Of a DNA stretch of 64,000 nt, positions 41,410 through 50,408 are shown piece by piece. Each line of letters opens with the position of its first letter. The stretch's first letter is position 1. This DNA comes from Kitasatospora phosalacinea (GTDB lineage Bacteria; Actinomycetota; Actinomycetes; Streptomycetales; Streptomycetaceae). The position numbers were made by a program, and so were the translations under genes. Location of the stretch: assembly GCF_000717185.1 (NCBI RefSeq), contig NZ_JNYE01000004.1, positions 1-64,000 on the forward strand. The letters run 5' to 3'. Below the pieces are notes generated by a model that searched no databases, had not been told where the DNA came from, and saw only the letters and a program-made list of their open reading frames with translations.

Positions 41410-42048
41410 GTGATCTTCGACGCCCTCGCCGCGGACGCGGTCCGCGAGCCGGCCCGCCTGCGGGCCCTGTACGAGCAGCCGAGCGAACTGGTGCGGCGCA
41501 AGCAGGTGGACCACCTGCACGAGGCGGCGCGCCGGTTCGTCGGCTGCTCGTCGCTGGTCTTCCTCGCCACCGCCGACGCCGACGGCAACTGCGACGCCAC
41601 CCCGCGCGGCGGCCCGCCCGGGTTCGTCGCGGTGCTGGACGAGCACACCCTCGCGATCCCCGACGCCACCGGCAACCGGCGCCTGGACAGCCTGCACAAC
41701 ATCGCCGCCACCGGGCGGGCCGGGCTGGTCTTCCTCGTCCCCGGCCGGGGCGCCACCCTGCGGGTCAACGGGCGGGCCTGCGTCAGCGAGGACCCGGAGC
41801 TGCTGGCGCGGCTGACGCCGGTGGGCAAGCCGCCGCGCACCGCGATCGTGGTGGCCGCGGACGAGGTGTACCAGCACTGCCCGAAGGCGCTGCTGCGCTC
41901 CGCCGCCTGGCAGCCCGGGCAGTGGCTGCCCGCCGACGCGGCGCCCAGCTCGGCCGAGATCACCCTCTCGCACGTGGGCGACCCCGCGCTGACCCTGGAG
42001 CAGGTGCTGGCCGCCGAGGAGGAGTCGCTGCGGCTGCGCTACGAGTGA
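41410..42048 (+). CDS. PPOX-class FMN-dependent flavoprotein
   Basis: A 212-residue pyridoxamine-phosphate-oxidase-like protein. The MSMEG_1061-type blocks are visible: VRRKQVDHLHEAARRFV, FLATADADGNCDATPRGGPPGFV, LAIPDATGNRRLDSLHNIAATGRAGLVFLVPG and TLRVNGRACV. Probably an F420- or FMN-dependent reductase. GTG at 41410 has a -10-like TAGCGT ending 8 nt upstream, so leaderless or nearly so. Confidence 0.9.
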   Translation: MIFDALAADAVREPARLRALYEQPSELVRRKQVDHLHEAARRFVGCSSLVFLATADADGNCDATPRGGPPGFVAVLDEHTLAIPDATGNRRLDSLHNIAATGRAGLVFLVPGRGATLRVNGRACVSEDPELLARLTPVGKPPRTAIVVAADEVYQHCPKALLRSAAWQPGQWLPADAAPSSAEITLSHVGDPALTLEQVLAAEEESLRLRYE

Positions 42049-42107
42049 GCGGGGGACCGCGGGGCGGGGTCGGGCGGGGGCTGGTGCATGCTGGAGGGCA
42101 CGGGGTC

Positions 42108-42167
42108 TCCGCATAGGCGGAACTTTGGGGGGTCATAGCTTCGGCTTATGACGACATAAGCCGGAGC
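42108..42167 (+). promoter_or_regulatory. Stacked hairpins upstream of fprA
   Basis: Three dyads lie in the 190-bp gap before fprA: TCCGC-ATAG-GCGGA (42108-42121), a hairpin built from GTCATA/TATGAC around AGCTTCGGCT (about 42132-42152), and CGGCTTATG-ACGA-CATAAGCCG (42142-42163, extended by GCT/AGC to 42167). The last two share bases and exclude each other. They could be operators or an attenuation-like RNA switch. Confidence 0.5.
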
Positions 42168-42239
42168 CCCGTACCGGGCGCGACCGCCGGCCGGAAGGCT
42201 GAGCGGTACGCGCCCCGAGTCGAACAGGAGTACCTGCCC

Positions 42240-43631
42240 ATGCCCCGCCCCGTCCGGGTGGCCATCGTCGGTTCCGGCCCCGCCGGGATCTACGCCGCCG
42301 ACGCGCTGCTGAAGTCCGAACTGGCCGCCGCCCCCGGCGTCTCCATCGACCTGATCGAGCGCCTGCCCGCCCCCTTCGGCCTGATCCGCTACGGCGTCGC
42401 CCCCGACCACCCCCGGATCAAGGGCATCATCACCGCCCTGCACCAGGTCCTCGACAAGCCGCAGGTCCGCCTGCTCGGCAACGTCGACTACCCCGGCGAC
42501 CTCTCGCTCGACGAGCTGCACCGCTTCTACGACGCCCTGGTCTTCGCCACCGGCGCCGAGGCCGACCGCGACCTGAACATCCCCGGCATCGAGCTGGACG
42601 GCTCGTACGGCGCCGCCGACTTCGTCTCCTGGTACGACGGCCACCCCGAGGTCCCCCGCAGCTGGCCGCTGGAGGCCGAGCAGGTCGCCGTCCTCGGCGT
42701 CGGCAACGTCGCGCTCGACGTGGCCCGGGTGCTCGCCAAGACCGCGGACGAGCTGCTGCCCACCGAGATCCCGCCGAACGTCTACGAGGGCCTCGCCACG
42801 AACCGGGCCGTCGAGGTGCACGTCTTCGGACGGCGCGGGCCCGCGCAGGCCAAGTTCTCGCCGATGGAGCTGCGCGAGCTCGACCACTCCCCCACCATCG
42901 AGGTGATCGTCGACCCCGAGGACATCGACTACGACGAGGCCTCCATCGCCACCCGGCGCGCCAACAAGCAGGCCGACATGGTCGCCTCCACGCTGGAGAA
43001 CTGGGCGATCCGCGACGTCGGCGACCGGCCGCACCGCATCCACCTGCACTTCTTCGAGAACCCGGTGGAGGTGCTCGGCGAGGACGGGCGGGTCGTCGCG
43101 CTGCGCACCGAGCGCACCGAGCTCGACGGCACCGGCAACACCGTCGGCACCGGCACCTTCCGCGAGTGGCCCGTCCAGGCGGTCTACCGGGCGGTCGGCT
43201 ACCGCTCCGACGAACTGCCCAAGCTGCCCTTCGACGCCCTCAGCTCGACCGTCCCGCACCAGGCCGGCCGCGTCCAGGAGAACGGCGCCCACCTGCCCTC
43301 GGTGTACGTCACCGGCTGGGTCAAGCGCGGCCCCGTCGGCCTCATCGGCCACACCAAGGGCGACGCCAACGAGACCGTCGCCTGCCTCGTCGCCGACCAC
43401 GGCGCGGGCCTGCTCCGCGAGGCGGCCGAACCCGCCGAGGACGCGGTCGTCGACTTCCTGCGCAGCCGCGGCGTCGACTTCACCACCTGGGAAGGCTGGC
43501 ACCACCTGGACGCCCACGAGAAGGCCCTCGGCGCGGCCGAGGGCCGCGAGCGGGTGAAGGTCGTCGAGCGGGTCGGGATGCTGGACGCCTCGCGCAGCGA
43601 GCGGTCCGCGGAGCGCAACAACCTGCGGTAG
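42240..43631 (+). CDS. fprA: FprA-type ferredoxin/adrenodoxin-NADP+ reductase
   Basis: A 463-residue FAD enzyme moving electrons between NADPH and ferredoxins, which in actinomycetes feeds P450s and biosynthetic iron-sulfur enzymes. FAD motif VAIVGSGPAGIYAAD (residues 6-20), LPAPFGLIRYGVAPDHPRIK, NADP motif VAVLGVGNVALDVARVLA and the C-terminal AGWxKRGPxGxIGTNKxxA motif as VTGWVKRGPVGLIGHTKGDA. An extra C-terminal tail (about 60 residues) ends RSERNNLR-like. ATG at 42240 follows AGGAG by 9 nt. Confidence 0.93.
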   Translation: MPRPVRVAIVGSGPAGIYAADALLKSELAAAPGVSIDLIERLPAPFGLIRYGVAPDHPRIKGIITALHQVLDKPQVRLLGNVDYPGDLSLDELHRFYDALVFATGAEADRDLNIPGIELDGSYGAADFVSWYDGHPEVPRSWPLEAEQVAVLGVGNVALDVARVLAKTADELLPTEIPPNVYEGLATNRAVEVHVFGRRGPAQAKFSPMELRELDHSPTIEVIVDPEDIDYDEASIATRRANKQADMVASTLENWAIRDVGDRPHRIHLHFFENPVEVLGEDGRVVALRTERTELDGTGNTVGTGTFREWPVQAVYRAVGYRSDELPKLPFDALSSTVPHQAGRVQENGAHLPSVYVTGWVKRGPVGLIGHTKGDANETVACLVADHGAGLLREAAEPAEDAVVDFLRSRGVDFTTWEGWHHLDAHEKALGAAEGRERVKVVERVGMLDASRSERSAERNNLR

Positions 43632-43681
43632 CGGCCCCGGGGACGCGGGGACCCGCTGCGCCGGGCGGGACGGTGCGAGAA

Positions 43682-43809
43682 CAGGGGCGCGGGGAACTGC
43701 GCGGCCGAGTGAGCGCGCACAGCCGGATCGCGGTGCAGGCAACCACTTGCACCATTTCGCGATCTTGCTGACGTGCTCCTTCCGCTGCGCGCAGTTCCCC
43801 ACGCCCCTG
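43682..43809. repeat. Streptomyces-type intergenic inverted repeat element
   Basis: Arms 43682-43703 and 43788-43809 (22 bp, one mismatch; cores GGGGAACTGCGCG and CGCGCAGTTCCCC) enclose 84 nt with nested dyads GATCGCG/CGCGATC and GTGCA/TGCAC. Segments of this type recur in Streptomyces intergenic regions. It occupies most of the gap 43632-43960 between convergent genes and may act as a bidirectional terminator. Confidence 0.8.
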
Positions 43810-43960
43810 GCGGTGCGCCCCCCTGGTTTTCGCCTACCCGCTCGCCATCACGACCCGGCGCGCCCGCGGCTTCGACGACGAGCGGGCCGTGGGTGGCCAC
43901 CAGGGCGGTGCAGTTGCGCTGCTGCGCGGGGTCGTGCGCGGCGGGCGGGGTGGGGCGGGC

Positions 43961-45826
43961 CTACGTGAACTGGAAGTCGGCCACGTGGTCGGTGCCGTCG
44001 GCCAGGGTGAGGTGGAAGGTGCGGCAGCTGCCCGCCCACGCCTTCTCGGTCTTCCACACGTAGGTGTAGGTGGCGGTGGCCGGGTCGTAGGTGAGGCCGG
44101 AGGTGCTGGCGGTGCCGACCTCGATCGGGTCGGCGGTGCCGGTGCCACAGCTGCTCGCCCGCGAGGTCGGGGAGCCGTCCTTGAGGACGCCCGGGCCCCG
44201 GTCGCCGCCGAGCGAGAACTTGATCGGGATGCTGCGGCCGGCGTTGACCACGTTCACCTCCGGTGCGTTGCGCACGGGGGCGGCGAACCCGGCGAAGTCG
44301 TACACGTAGGCGTACCGGTCGGCGGGGCCGGTGGTGCTGGTGCCGCCGGGGGTGGTGACGGTGACGTCGACCGCACCGACCGTGCTCGCGGCGGGGGCGG
44401 TGGCGGTGATGGTGGTGTCGTCGACGACGGTGAAGGAGGCGGCCGGGACGGTGCCGAAGGCCACCGCGGTGGCGCCGGTGAAGTCGGTGCCGGTGAGGGT
44501 CACGGTGGTGCCGCCCGCGGTCGGGCCGGCCGCGGGGGCGAGGCCGGTGACCGTCGGCGCCGGGACCCGGTAGGCGTACGAGCCCGCGGGGGCGGTGCGG
44601 CCCTTCGCGGTCAGGGCGACGTCGACGGCTCCGGCGGGGTGCGGCGGGGCGACGGCGGTGACGGTGCTGTCGTCGACGACGGTGACACCGCTCGCCGGGG
44701 CCCCGCCGAAGGTGACCGCGGTGGTGCCGGTCAGGTGGGTGCCGGTGAGGGTGACGGTGGTGCCGCCCGCGGTCGGGCCGGTGGCCGGGGCGAGCGAGGT
44801 GACGGTGGGCGGGGCGGACTTGCCCATCGCCAGGCCGTAGGGGCGGGAGAAGCCCCCGGTGGAGGTGACGGTGAGCGTCGCCGTGTCGATCACCGACATG
44901 GTGTCGGAGAAGGAGTTGGCGACGTAGACGCGGGTGCCGTCCGGGTCGGCCAGGACGGTGTTCGGCCCGGCGCCGACCGGCACGGTGGCGGTCACGGTGT
45001 TGGTCGCGGTGTCCACCACCGAGACCGAGTTGCCCAGCCGGTTGCCGACGTAGAGGGTGGCGCCGTCCGGCGCGATGCCGAGGCCCTGCGGCTGCTGGCC
45101 GACCGGGACGACCGTGTCGGTGGCGGCGTCGATCACCGTGACGGTGCGGTTGTTGTAGTTGGCGGCGTAGACGTAGGCGCCGTCGGGGCTGACGGCGAGC
45201 CCGGCCGGGTCGGCGGCGGGGACGGCGGCGGTGACGGCCAGCGTCGCGGTGTCGACCACGGACACCGCGCCGCCGCCGAAGTCGCTGACGTAGAGCCGGC
45301 TGCCGTCCGGGGAGCGCGCGAGCCCGGCGGTGTACTTGCCGGCCTGGACGGTGGCGGAGACCGTCAGGGAGGAGGTGTCGATCACCTCGACCCCGGCGGT
45401 GCCGTTGTGGACGACGTAGACGCGCGCGCCGTCCGGCGAGACGGCCACCGCCCAGGGGGTGCGGCCGACCGGGACGGTGGCGGCGACCGTGTTGGTGGCG
45501 GTGTCGATCATCGAGACGGAGTCGCTGCCGCTGTTGGCGACCCACACCTGCGAGCCGTCCGGGGTGAGCTCCAGGTCGGTCGGCGAGGTGCCGACCGGGA
45601 CGGCGGCGACCGTCGCTCCGGTCGTCGGGTCGACGACGGCGACGGAGCCCGTGCCCTGGTTGGAGACGTAGATCAACTGCCCCGGCCCGGCGGCGTGCGC
45701 GGGCGCGGTCGGCAGCACGGCGGCGGCGGTGCCGAGCAGTGCGGTCGCCACTGATCCTGCCGCGGCTCGCCTCAGCCTTCGCCAGCGCCCCGGGCGTATC
45801 GCCGTGCGGTTGGTGGTCAGCGCCAT
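43961..45826 (-). CDS. Secreted YVTN beta-propeller/IPT/PxKF protein
   Basis: A 621-residue secreted protein. Signal peptide (about residues 1-46, ending PTAPAHA-A), then seven YVTN-type blades (LIYVSNQGTGSVAVVDPTTG; VWVANSGSDSVSMIDTATN and so on, to about residue 330), two IPT/TIG domains (GPTAGGTTVTLTGTHLTGTTAVTFGG and a second copy, about 340-510) and a C-terminal PxKF-type domain (NVVNAGRSIPIKFSLGGDRG) with a Cys pair. Blade 5 lacks the usual ATV element. Likely a cell-surface binding or adhesion protein. ATG at 45826 with GAGAGG 8 nt upstream. Confidence 0.9.
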   Translation of the reverse strand: MALTTNRTAIRPGRWRRLRRAAAGSVATALLGTAAAVLPTAPAHAAGPGQLIYVSNQGTGSVAVVDPTTGATVAAVPVGTSPTDLELTPDGSQVWVANSGSDSVSMIDTATNTVAATVPVGRTPWAVAVSPDGARVYVVHNGTAGVEVIDTSSLTVSATVQAGKYTAGLARSPDGSRLYVSDFGGGAVSVVDTATLAVTAAVPAADPAGLAVSPDGAYVYAANYNNRTVTVIDAATDTVVPVGQQPQGLGIAPDGATLYVGNRLGNSVSVVDTATNTVTATVPVGAGPNTVLADPDGTRVYVANSFSDTMSVIDTATLTVTSTGGFSRPYGLAMGKSAPPTVTSLAPATGPTAGGTTVTLTGTHLTGTTAVTFGGAPASGVTVVDDSTVTAVAPPHPAGAVDVALTAKGRTAPAGSYAYRVPAPTVTGLAPAAGPTAGGTTVTLTGTDFTGATAVAFGTVPAASFTVVDDTTITATAPAASTVGAVDVTVTTPGGTSTTGPADRYAYVYDFAGFAAPVRNAPEVNVVNAGRSIPIKFSLGGDRGPGVLKDGSPTSRASSCGTGTADPIEVGTASTSGLTYDPATATYTYVWKTEKAWAGSCRTFHLTLADGTDHVADFQFT

Positions 45827-45997
45827 GTGTTGTGCCTCTCGCGGGACGCAGAAGCCCGGCCGAACGGGCGGGCTCTGTCTGAACACGCTAGCTTCACGAA
45901 ACTTGACGAACCGTCAGACGATCGATGATGACCGTTTCTTTTTCTCCGCAAACGGAATTTGATCGTCCGCAGCGGGGACAGTGGGGACGGCGGGAGT

Positions 45998-46630
45998 TCA
46001 GCCCTCGGCCGCCGGGGTGGCGGCGGTGCGTTGCCGGTCGTAGTGCCGGGCGACCCGGGCGCGGTTGCCGCAGGAGGTCTTGCACCACTCCTGGCGGCCG
46101 TGGGCCTTGACGAAGTAGCGGACGCAGCGCGGGGCTTGGCAGGCCCGCAGCCGGGTGCGGTCGGGGCCGGCCAGGAAGTCGACGACGGCGCGGGCCAGGG
46201 CGGCGAGCAGGCGGGCCCGGGGGTCGGCGGTGGTGGAGCGCGCGCGGATCCGGGCCGGGGAGTCGTCGGCGGCCCAGTCCAGTTGCGGGACGACGGGGTC
46301 GAGCGCGGCGGCGGCGTTGAGCCGCTCCAGGGCCCGGTCGGCGGGCATCAGCCGGTGCGCGTCGGCGCGACTGGCGGGGCCGGGGCTGACGGCGCGGGCG
46401 AACAGGGCGCGGGCGGCGCGGCGCAGGGCGAGCACCTCGGCGTGCAACTCCGCGTCCAGCGGCGGGAGTTCGGCGGTTCCGGTGAAGCCTTCGGCGTGTT
46501 CGGCGAGCCAGGCGGCCGCGGCCGCGGGCTCGGCCAGGTCGTCGAGCACGCCGCCGTCGCCGTCGTGGCGGATGGTGCCCACCAAGTCCAGTGCGGGCCA
46601 CTGCTGCGCGCCGCCGCCGTCGTTCGTCAT
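45998..46630 (-). CDS. CGNR zinc finger (ABATE domain) regulator
   Basis: A 210-residue protein with an N-terminal ABATE domain (WPALDLVGTIRHDGDGGVLDDL) and a C-terminal CGNR zinc finger (RLRACQAPRCVRYFVKAHGRQEWCKTSCGNRARVARHY; four Cys as zinc ligands). The family is thought to regulate transcription. ATG at 46630 is preferred; an upstream start would add an uncharacteristic Arg-rich leader. Divergent from the phosphodiesterase gene, with a CCCTAG-C-CTAGGG dyad in between. Confidence 0.9.
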   Translation of the reverse strand: MTNDGGGAQQWPALDLVGTIRHDGDGGVLDDLAEPAAAAAWLAEHAEGFTGTAELPPLDAELHAEVLALRRAARALFARAVSPGPASRADAHRLMPADRALERLNAAAALDPVVPQLDWAADDSPARIRARSTTADPRARLLAALARAVVDFLAGPDRTRLRACQAPRCVRYFVKAHGRQEWCKTSCGNRARVARHYDRQRTAATPAAEG

Positions 46631-46687
46631 CCGTCCGTCCCCTCGCTCCTGCCGCCGCGCCCCGTGCTCCCTTGCCGGGCCGATCAC

Positions 46688-46700
46688 CCCTAGCCTAGGG
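46688..46700. promoter_or_regulatory. Dyad CCCTAG-C-CTAGGG between CGNR and phosphodiesterase
   Basis: A 6-bp perfect dyad in the divergent 122-bp promoter region. It could be an operator or include the -10 of the CGNR gene (TAGGCT on minus). Confidence 0.35.
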
Positions 46701-46752
46701 TTCCTAACGCAAAATCGAAAGCCAACCATTAGGCATTGGCGAAGGAGCCCCC

Positions 46753-47499
46753 GTGACCCTGCTGCTGGCCCAGATCAGCGACCTGCACCTCGACGGCACC
46801 GACCGCGCCACCGAACGCGCCGCCCGCACCGTGCGCCACCTGCGCGGCCTGGCCCGCCCCGTCGACGCGCTGCTGGTCACCGGCGACATCGCCGACCACG
46901 CGGCGGAGGACGAGTACCGGGAGGCCGCCGAGCTGCTCGCCGACCTGCCCTTCCCCGTCCTGTACTGTCCGGGCAACCACGACGCGCGCCCCGCCTACCG
47001 CAGGGCGCTGCTCGGCGAGGAGCCGGACACCGCGCCGGTCAACCGGGCGCACCTCGTCAACGGCACCGCGGTCCTGATGGTCGACTCGACGGTCCCCGGC
47101 CGGGACGAGGGCCTGCTGGAGCCCGCGACGCTCGCCTGGATCGACCGCACCCTGGACGGACTCCCGTCCGGCACCCCGGCGCTGATCGCCTTCCACCAGC
47201 CGCCGGTGGCCCTGCACCACCCGCTGCCCGACGCGTACGCCCTGCAGCGGCCGGAGGACCTCGCCGCGCTGCTCGACGCCCACCCCGAGGTCGTCGCCCT
47301 GATCACCGGGCACGCCCACACCGCCGCCGCGTCGACCTTCGCCGGACGGCCGCTGCTCGTCGGGCCCGCCGTCACCTGGACGCTCCAACTCCCCTGGGAG
47401 ACCGAGGACTTCATCGGCCGCGACCAGCCGCCCGGGCTCGCCTACCACGTCCTGGACGAGCAGCGCCGACTCACCACGCACTACCGCGTCGTGCTCTGA
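46753..47499 (+). CDS. Metallophosphoesterase (CpdA-like)
   Basis: A 248-residue class III cyclic-nucleotide-phosphodiesterase-like enzyme. All metal motifs are present: ISDLHLD (residues 8-14), LLVTGDIADH, YCPGNHDARP, AFHQPPV and LITGHAHTAA. Likely hydrolysis of cAMP or another phosphodiester. GTG at 46753 follows AAGGAG by 7 nt. Confidence 0.93.
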   Translation: MTLLLAQISDLHLDGTDRATERAARTVRHLRGLARPVDALLVTGDIADHAAEDEYREAAELLADLPFPVLYCPGNHDARPAYRRALLGEEPDTAPVNRAHLVNGTAVLMVDSTVPGRDEGLLEPATLAWIDRTLDGLPSGTPALIAFHQPPVALHHPLPDAYALQRPEDLAALLDAHPEVVALITGHAHTAAASTFAGRPLLVGPAVTWTLQLPWETEDFIGRDQPPGLAYHVLDEQRRLTTHYRVVL

Positions 47500-47667
47500 C
47501 CCCTCCCCGGAGGCACCCCCCGTGGCCACCCCGCACGCCGCCGCCGGGCCCCGCTCGCGGCCCCCGGCACCACCGGCGGCCCGGCGGTGCGGTACAGCTC
47601 ACGGACCGTGCGCCGCGCCGCGGGAATGCGCCTGCGCGCGCGCCGGTTGCACCGGACGTACGGTTGA

Positions 47668-47683
47668 ATACCCAGGGGGGTAT
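47668..47683. promoter_or_regulatory. CsoR/CstR-like operator, copy 1
   Basis: ATACCC-AGGG-GGGTAT: perfect 6-bp arms around 4 bp, 22 bp upstream of the DUF302 ATG. The TACCC/GGGTA dyad with a G/C centre is characteristic of CsoR-family repressors (copper or persulfide sensors). Confidence 0.75.
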
Positions 47684-47704
47684 CGACGAGAGAGGTTCGA
47701 CGAC

Positions 47705-48097
47705 ATGGCGCACGGCATCACCGCCACCTTGACCGGCACCCCCTTCGCGGAGGCCGCCGACAAGGTCCGCACGGCCCTCGCCGGGCAGGGCTTCGGCGTC
47801 CTCACCGAGATCGACCTGACGGCCACCCTGCGCACCAAGCTCGGCGTCGAGCTGGAGGACTACCTGGTCCTCGGCGCCTGCAACCCCGCCATCGCCCACC
47901 GCGCCTTGGAGGCCGACCGCCGGATCGGCCTGCTGCTGCCCTGCAACGTGGTGCTGCGCGCCGTCCCCGACGGCGTCCTGGTCGAGGCGATGGACCCGCA
48001 GCTGATGGTGCAGTTCACGGGGCGGCCCGAGCTCGCCGAGGTCGCCGACGAGGCCGCCGCCCGCCTGCGCGCGGCGCTCGCCTCGCTGACCGAGTAG
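47705..48097 (+). CDS. DUF302 protein
   Basis: A 130-residue DUF302 protein. EADKVRTAL-type start, the conserved GFGVLTEIDL and LEDYLVLGACNPAIAHRAL (single conserved Cys) followed by IGLLLPCNVVLRAVPDGVLVEAMDP are all canonical. The fold is related to TT1751 and its genes often sit in CsoR/CstR-controlled sulfur or copper clusters. ATG at 47705 follows GAGAGG by 6 nt. The shared operator implies co-regulation with the MMPL gene 107 bp downstream. Confidence 0.93.
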   Translation: MAHGITATLTGTPFAEAADKVRTALAGQGFGVLTEIDLTATLRTKLGVELEDYLVLGACNPAIAHRALEADRRIGLLLPCNVVLRAVPDGVLVEAMDPQLMVQFTGRPELAEVADEAAARLRAALASLTE

Positions 48098-48159
48098 TCG
48101 ATCGACCGCCCGGGGCACCCCCGCACGGGGGCGCCCCGGGCCCCAGTACGCCCCCTTTT

Positions 48160-48175
48160 ATACCCCCCAGGGTAT
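48160..48175. promoter_or_regulatory. CsoR/CstR-like operator, copy 2
   Basis: ATACCC-CCCA-GGGTAT, the same dyad and spacing as the copy upstream of DUF302, 30 bp before the MMPL start. Two copies of one 16-bp operator in 0.5 kb indicate a shared regulator, not encoded in this window. Confidence 0.75.
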
Positions 48176-48204
48176 TATTCGTCCCCTCGCGCTTGGAGAG
48201 AGCA

Positions 48205-50373
48205 GTGAACCCCTCCCCCGCCCGGGTGGCCCCGGCCACCGTGCCGCCGTCCGAACCGCCCGCCCCGGCCCGGCCGGGGCTGCTGGGCCGTCTCGGCGTG
48301 TGGTCCGTGCACCACTTCAAGGCCGTGCTGGCCGGCTGGCTGCTGCTGGTGATCGGGCTGGGCGCGTTCGCCCCGCAGGTCACCACCGCACTGTCCGGCG
48401 CGGGCTGGCAGGCCGACGGCTCGGACTCGGTGAAGGTCCGCACGCTCGCCGAGGAGCACTTCGCGGGCAACGCCTCGTCCGCGCTCCAGATCGTGGTCGC
48501 CGCGGACCGCCCCGTCACCGAGCCCGCCGTCCAGCAGGTCATCGACCGGGCCACCGCGCTCGCCGCCGCCGACACCCGGATCTCCACCGTCATCGCGCCG
48601 CAGCCCGGCGCCACCATCAGCCAGGACGGCCGCACCGCCGTCCTGCTGGCCGGTGCCGACGCCTCCCCCGACGACATGGTCCGGGCCGCCGACGACCTCA
48701 AGGAACCGCTGCGCGCCCTGTCCGGCGACGGCGTCGACGTCACCGCCACCGGTGCCTCGGTGCTGTGGAGCGACTTCAACACCGCCAACCACGACGCGAT
48801 GATGAAGTCCGAGATCATGTCCTGGCCGGTCACCCTCGGCATCCTGGTCCTGGCCTTCGGCTCGCTGGTCGCCGCCGGACTGCCCCTGCTGCTCACCATG
48901 GCCGGCCTGGCCGCCTCGGCGGGCTCGCTGGTGCTGATCAGCCACCTCTTCCCGGTCTCGATCTGGGCGATGAACTTCGCGATGATGTTCGCGCTCGCCC
49001 TCGGCATCGACTACGCGCTGTTCCTGGTGGTCCGCTTCCGCGCCGCCCGGGCCGCCGGAAAGAGCGGGCCGCAGGCCGTCGCGGAGACCATGGACACCGC
49101 CGGCAAGGCCGTCCTGCTCTCCGGCGTGACCGTGCTGGTCAGCCTGTCGGCCGTGATGCTGGTGCCCGCGCCCGCGTTCCGCTCGATGGCGGGCGGCATC
49201 ATGCTGGCCGTGCTGTTCGTGCTCGCCGCCACCCTGACCCTGCTGCCCGCCGTCCTCGGCAAGCTCGGCCACCGGGTCGACGCGGTGGCCCTGCCCTGGG
49301 CCAAGCGGCAGCAGACCACCTCGCCGCGGTTCGCCGCCTGGGGCGAGCGGCTGTGGAAGCACCCGCTGCGCTGGGGCGCCCTCGCGCTGACCGTGCTGAT
49401 CGCGCTCGCCGCGCCGGTGATCGGACTGCGCACCGCGATGCCCTCCATCGACGTGCTGCCCGGCGACGCCAGCGCCCGGGCCGGCTACACCGCCGTCCAG
49501 CAGGCCTTCGGCCCCGGCACTCCCGGCACCCTGCAGATCCTCACCCCCGCCGACCAGGCCGAGGCCACCGTCCGCACCGTCGCCGCCGACCCCGGCATCG
49601 CCGGCGTGATGCCCGCCCAGAGCGCCGCCGACGGCACCGACTGGGCGATGGTCCAGGCAGTCCCGACCGTCGACCCCTCCGACCCGCAGCTCGGCCACAC
49701 CGTCGACAGCCTGCGCGACGCGCTCCCCGACCACACCCTGGTCGGCGGCGCCTCGGTGGAGAACCTCGACCTGCAGCACCTGCTGACCGAGAAGACCCCG
49801 CTGGTGATCGGCGTGGTCATGGCACTGGGCTTCGTCCTGCTGCTGTTCGCGCTGCGCGCCCCGCTGATCGCGGCGCTCGGCACCGTCGCCGGGCTGCTGT
49901 CCACCGGGGCCGCGTTCGGCGTGGCCCGGCTGGTCTTCCAGGACGGCCACGGGGCCACCCTGCTCGGCTTCACCTCGCAGGGCTTCCTGGACGGCTGGGC
50001 CCCGGTGTTCTTCTTCGCGATGATCTTCGCGATCGCGATGGACTACACCGTCTTCCTGCTCGCCTCCGCCAAGGAGCAGTACGAGCGCACCGGCGACCCC
50101 AAGCAGGCCATGGTCGGCGCGCTCGCCCACTCCGGCCGGGTGGTCTTCGCGGCGGCCGCCGTCATGGTCGCGGTGTTCTTCACCTTCGCCGTCTCCGGCC
50201 CGCTGCCGCCCAAGGAGATGGGCATCGTGCTGGGCGTGGCCGTCCTGCTGGACGCCGCACTGGTCCGGCTGGTGCTGCTGCCGGTGCTGCTCCGGCTGGC
50301 CGGGCACGCCGCCTGGCACACTCCCCGGTGGCTGGACCGCGTCCTGCCCCGCATCCCGTTCTCGCACTCCTGA
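48205..50373 (+). CDS. MMPL/RND family transporter
   Basis: A 722-residue transporter with about 12 helices in two halves. Helix 1 (HHFKAVLAGWLLLVIGLGAF), a first outer loop, helices 2-6 including FAMMFALALGIDYALFLVVRFR (proton-relay Asp-Tyr), then a second half with FAMIFAIAMDYTVFLLASAKEQYERTGD. It has no C-terminal domain like MmpL3. Exports lipids, siderophores or other toxic compounds. GTG at 48205 follows GGAGAG by 4-5 nt. Its operator matches that of DUF302, and a small Cys-rich protein gene follows 35 bp downstream. Confidence 0.93.
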   Translation: MNPSPARVAPATVPPSEPPAPARPGLLGRLGVWSVHHFKAVLAGWLLLVIGLGAFAPQVTTALSGAGWQADGSDSVKVRTLAEEHFAGNASSALQIVVAADRPVTEPAVQQVIDRATALAAADTRISTVIAPQPGATISQDGRTAVLLAGADASPDDMVRAADDLKEPLRALSGDGVDVTATGASVLWSDFNTANHDAMMKSEIMSWPVTLGILVLAFGSLVAAGLPLLLTMAGLAASAGSLVLISHLFPVSIWAMNFAMMFALALGIDYALFLVVRFRAARAAGKSGPQAVAETMDTAGKAVLLSGVTVLVSLSAVMLVPAPAFRSMAGGIMLAVLFVLAATLTLLPAVLGKLGHRVDAVALPWAKRQQTTSPRFAAWGERLWKHPLRWGALALTVLIALAAPVIGLRTAMPSIDVLPGDASARAGYTAVQQAFGPGTPGTLQILTPADQAEATVRTVAADPGIAGVMPAQSAADGTDWAMVQAVPTVDPSDPQLGHTVDSLRDALPDHTLVGGASVENLDLQHLLTEKTPLVIGVVMALGFVLLLFALRAPLIAALGTVAGLLSTGAAFGVARLVFQDGHGATLLGFTSQGFLDGWAPVFFFAMIFAIAMDYTVFLLASAKEQYERTGDPKQAMVGALAHSGRVVFAAAAVMVAVFFTFAVSGPLPPKEMGIVLGVAVLLDAALVRLVLLPVLLRLAGHAAWHTPRWLDRVLPRIPFSHS

Positions 50374-50408
50374 CCCCGCTCGTCCCCCTCTGTAGAAGGA
50401 GCACTCCC

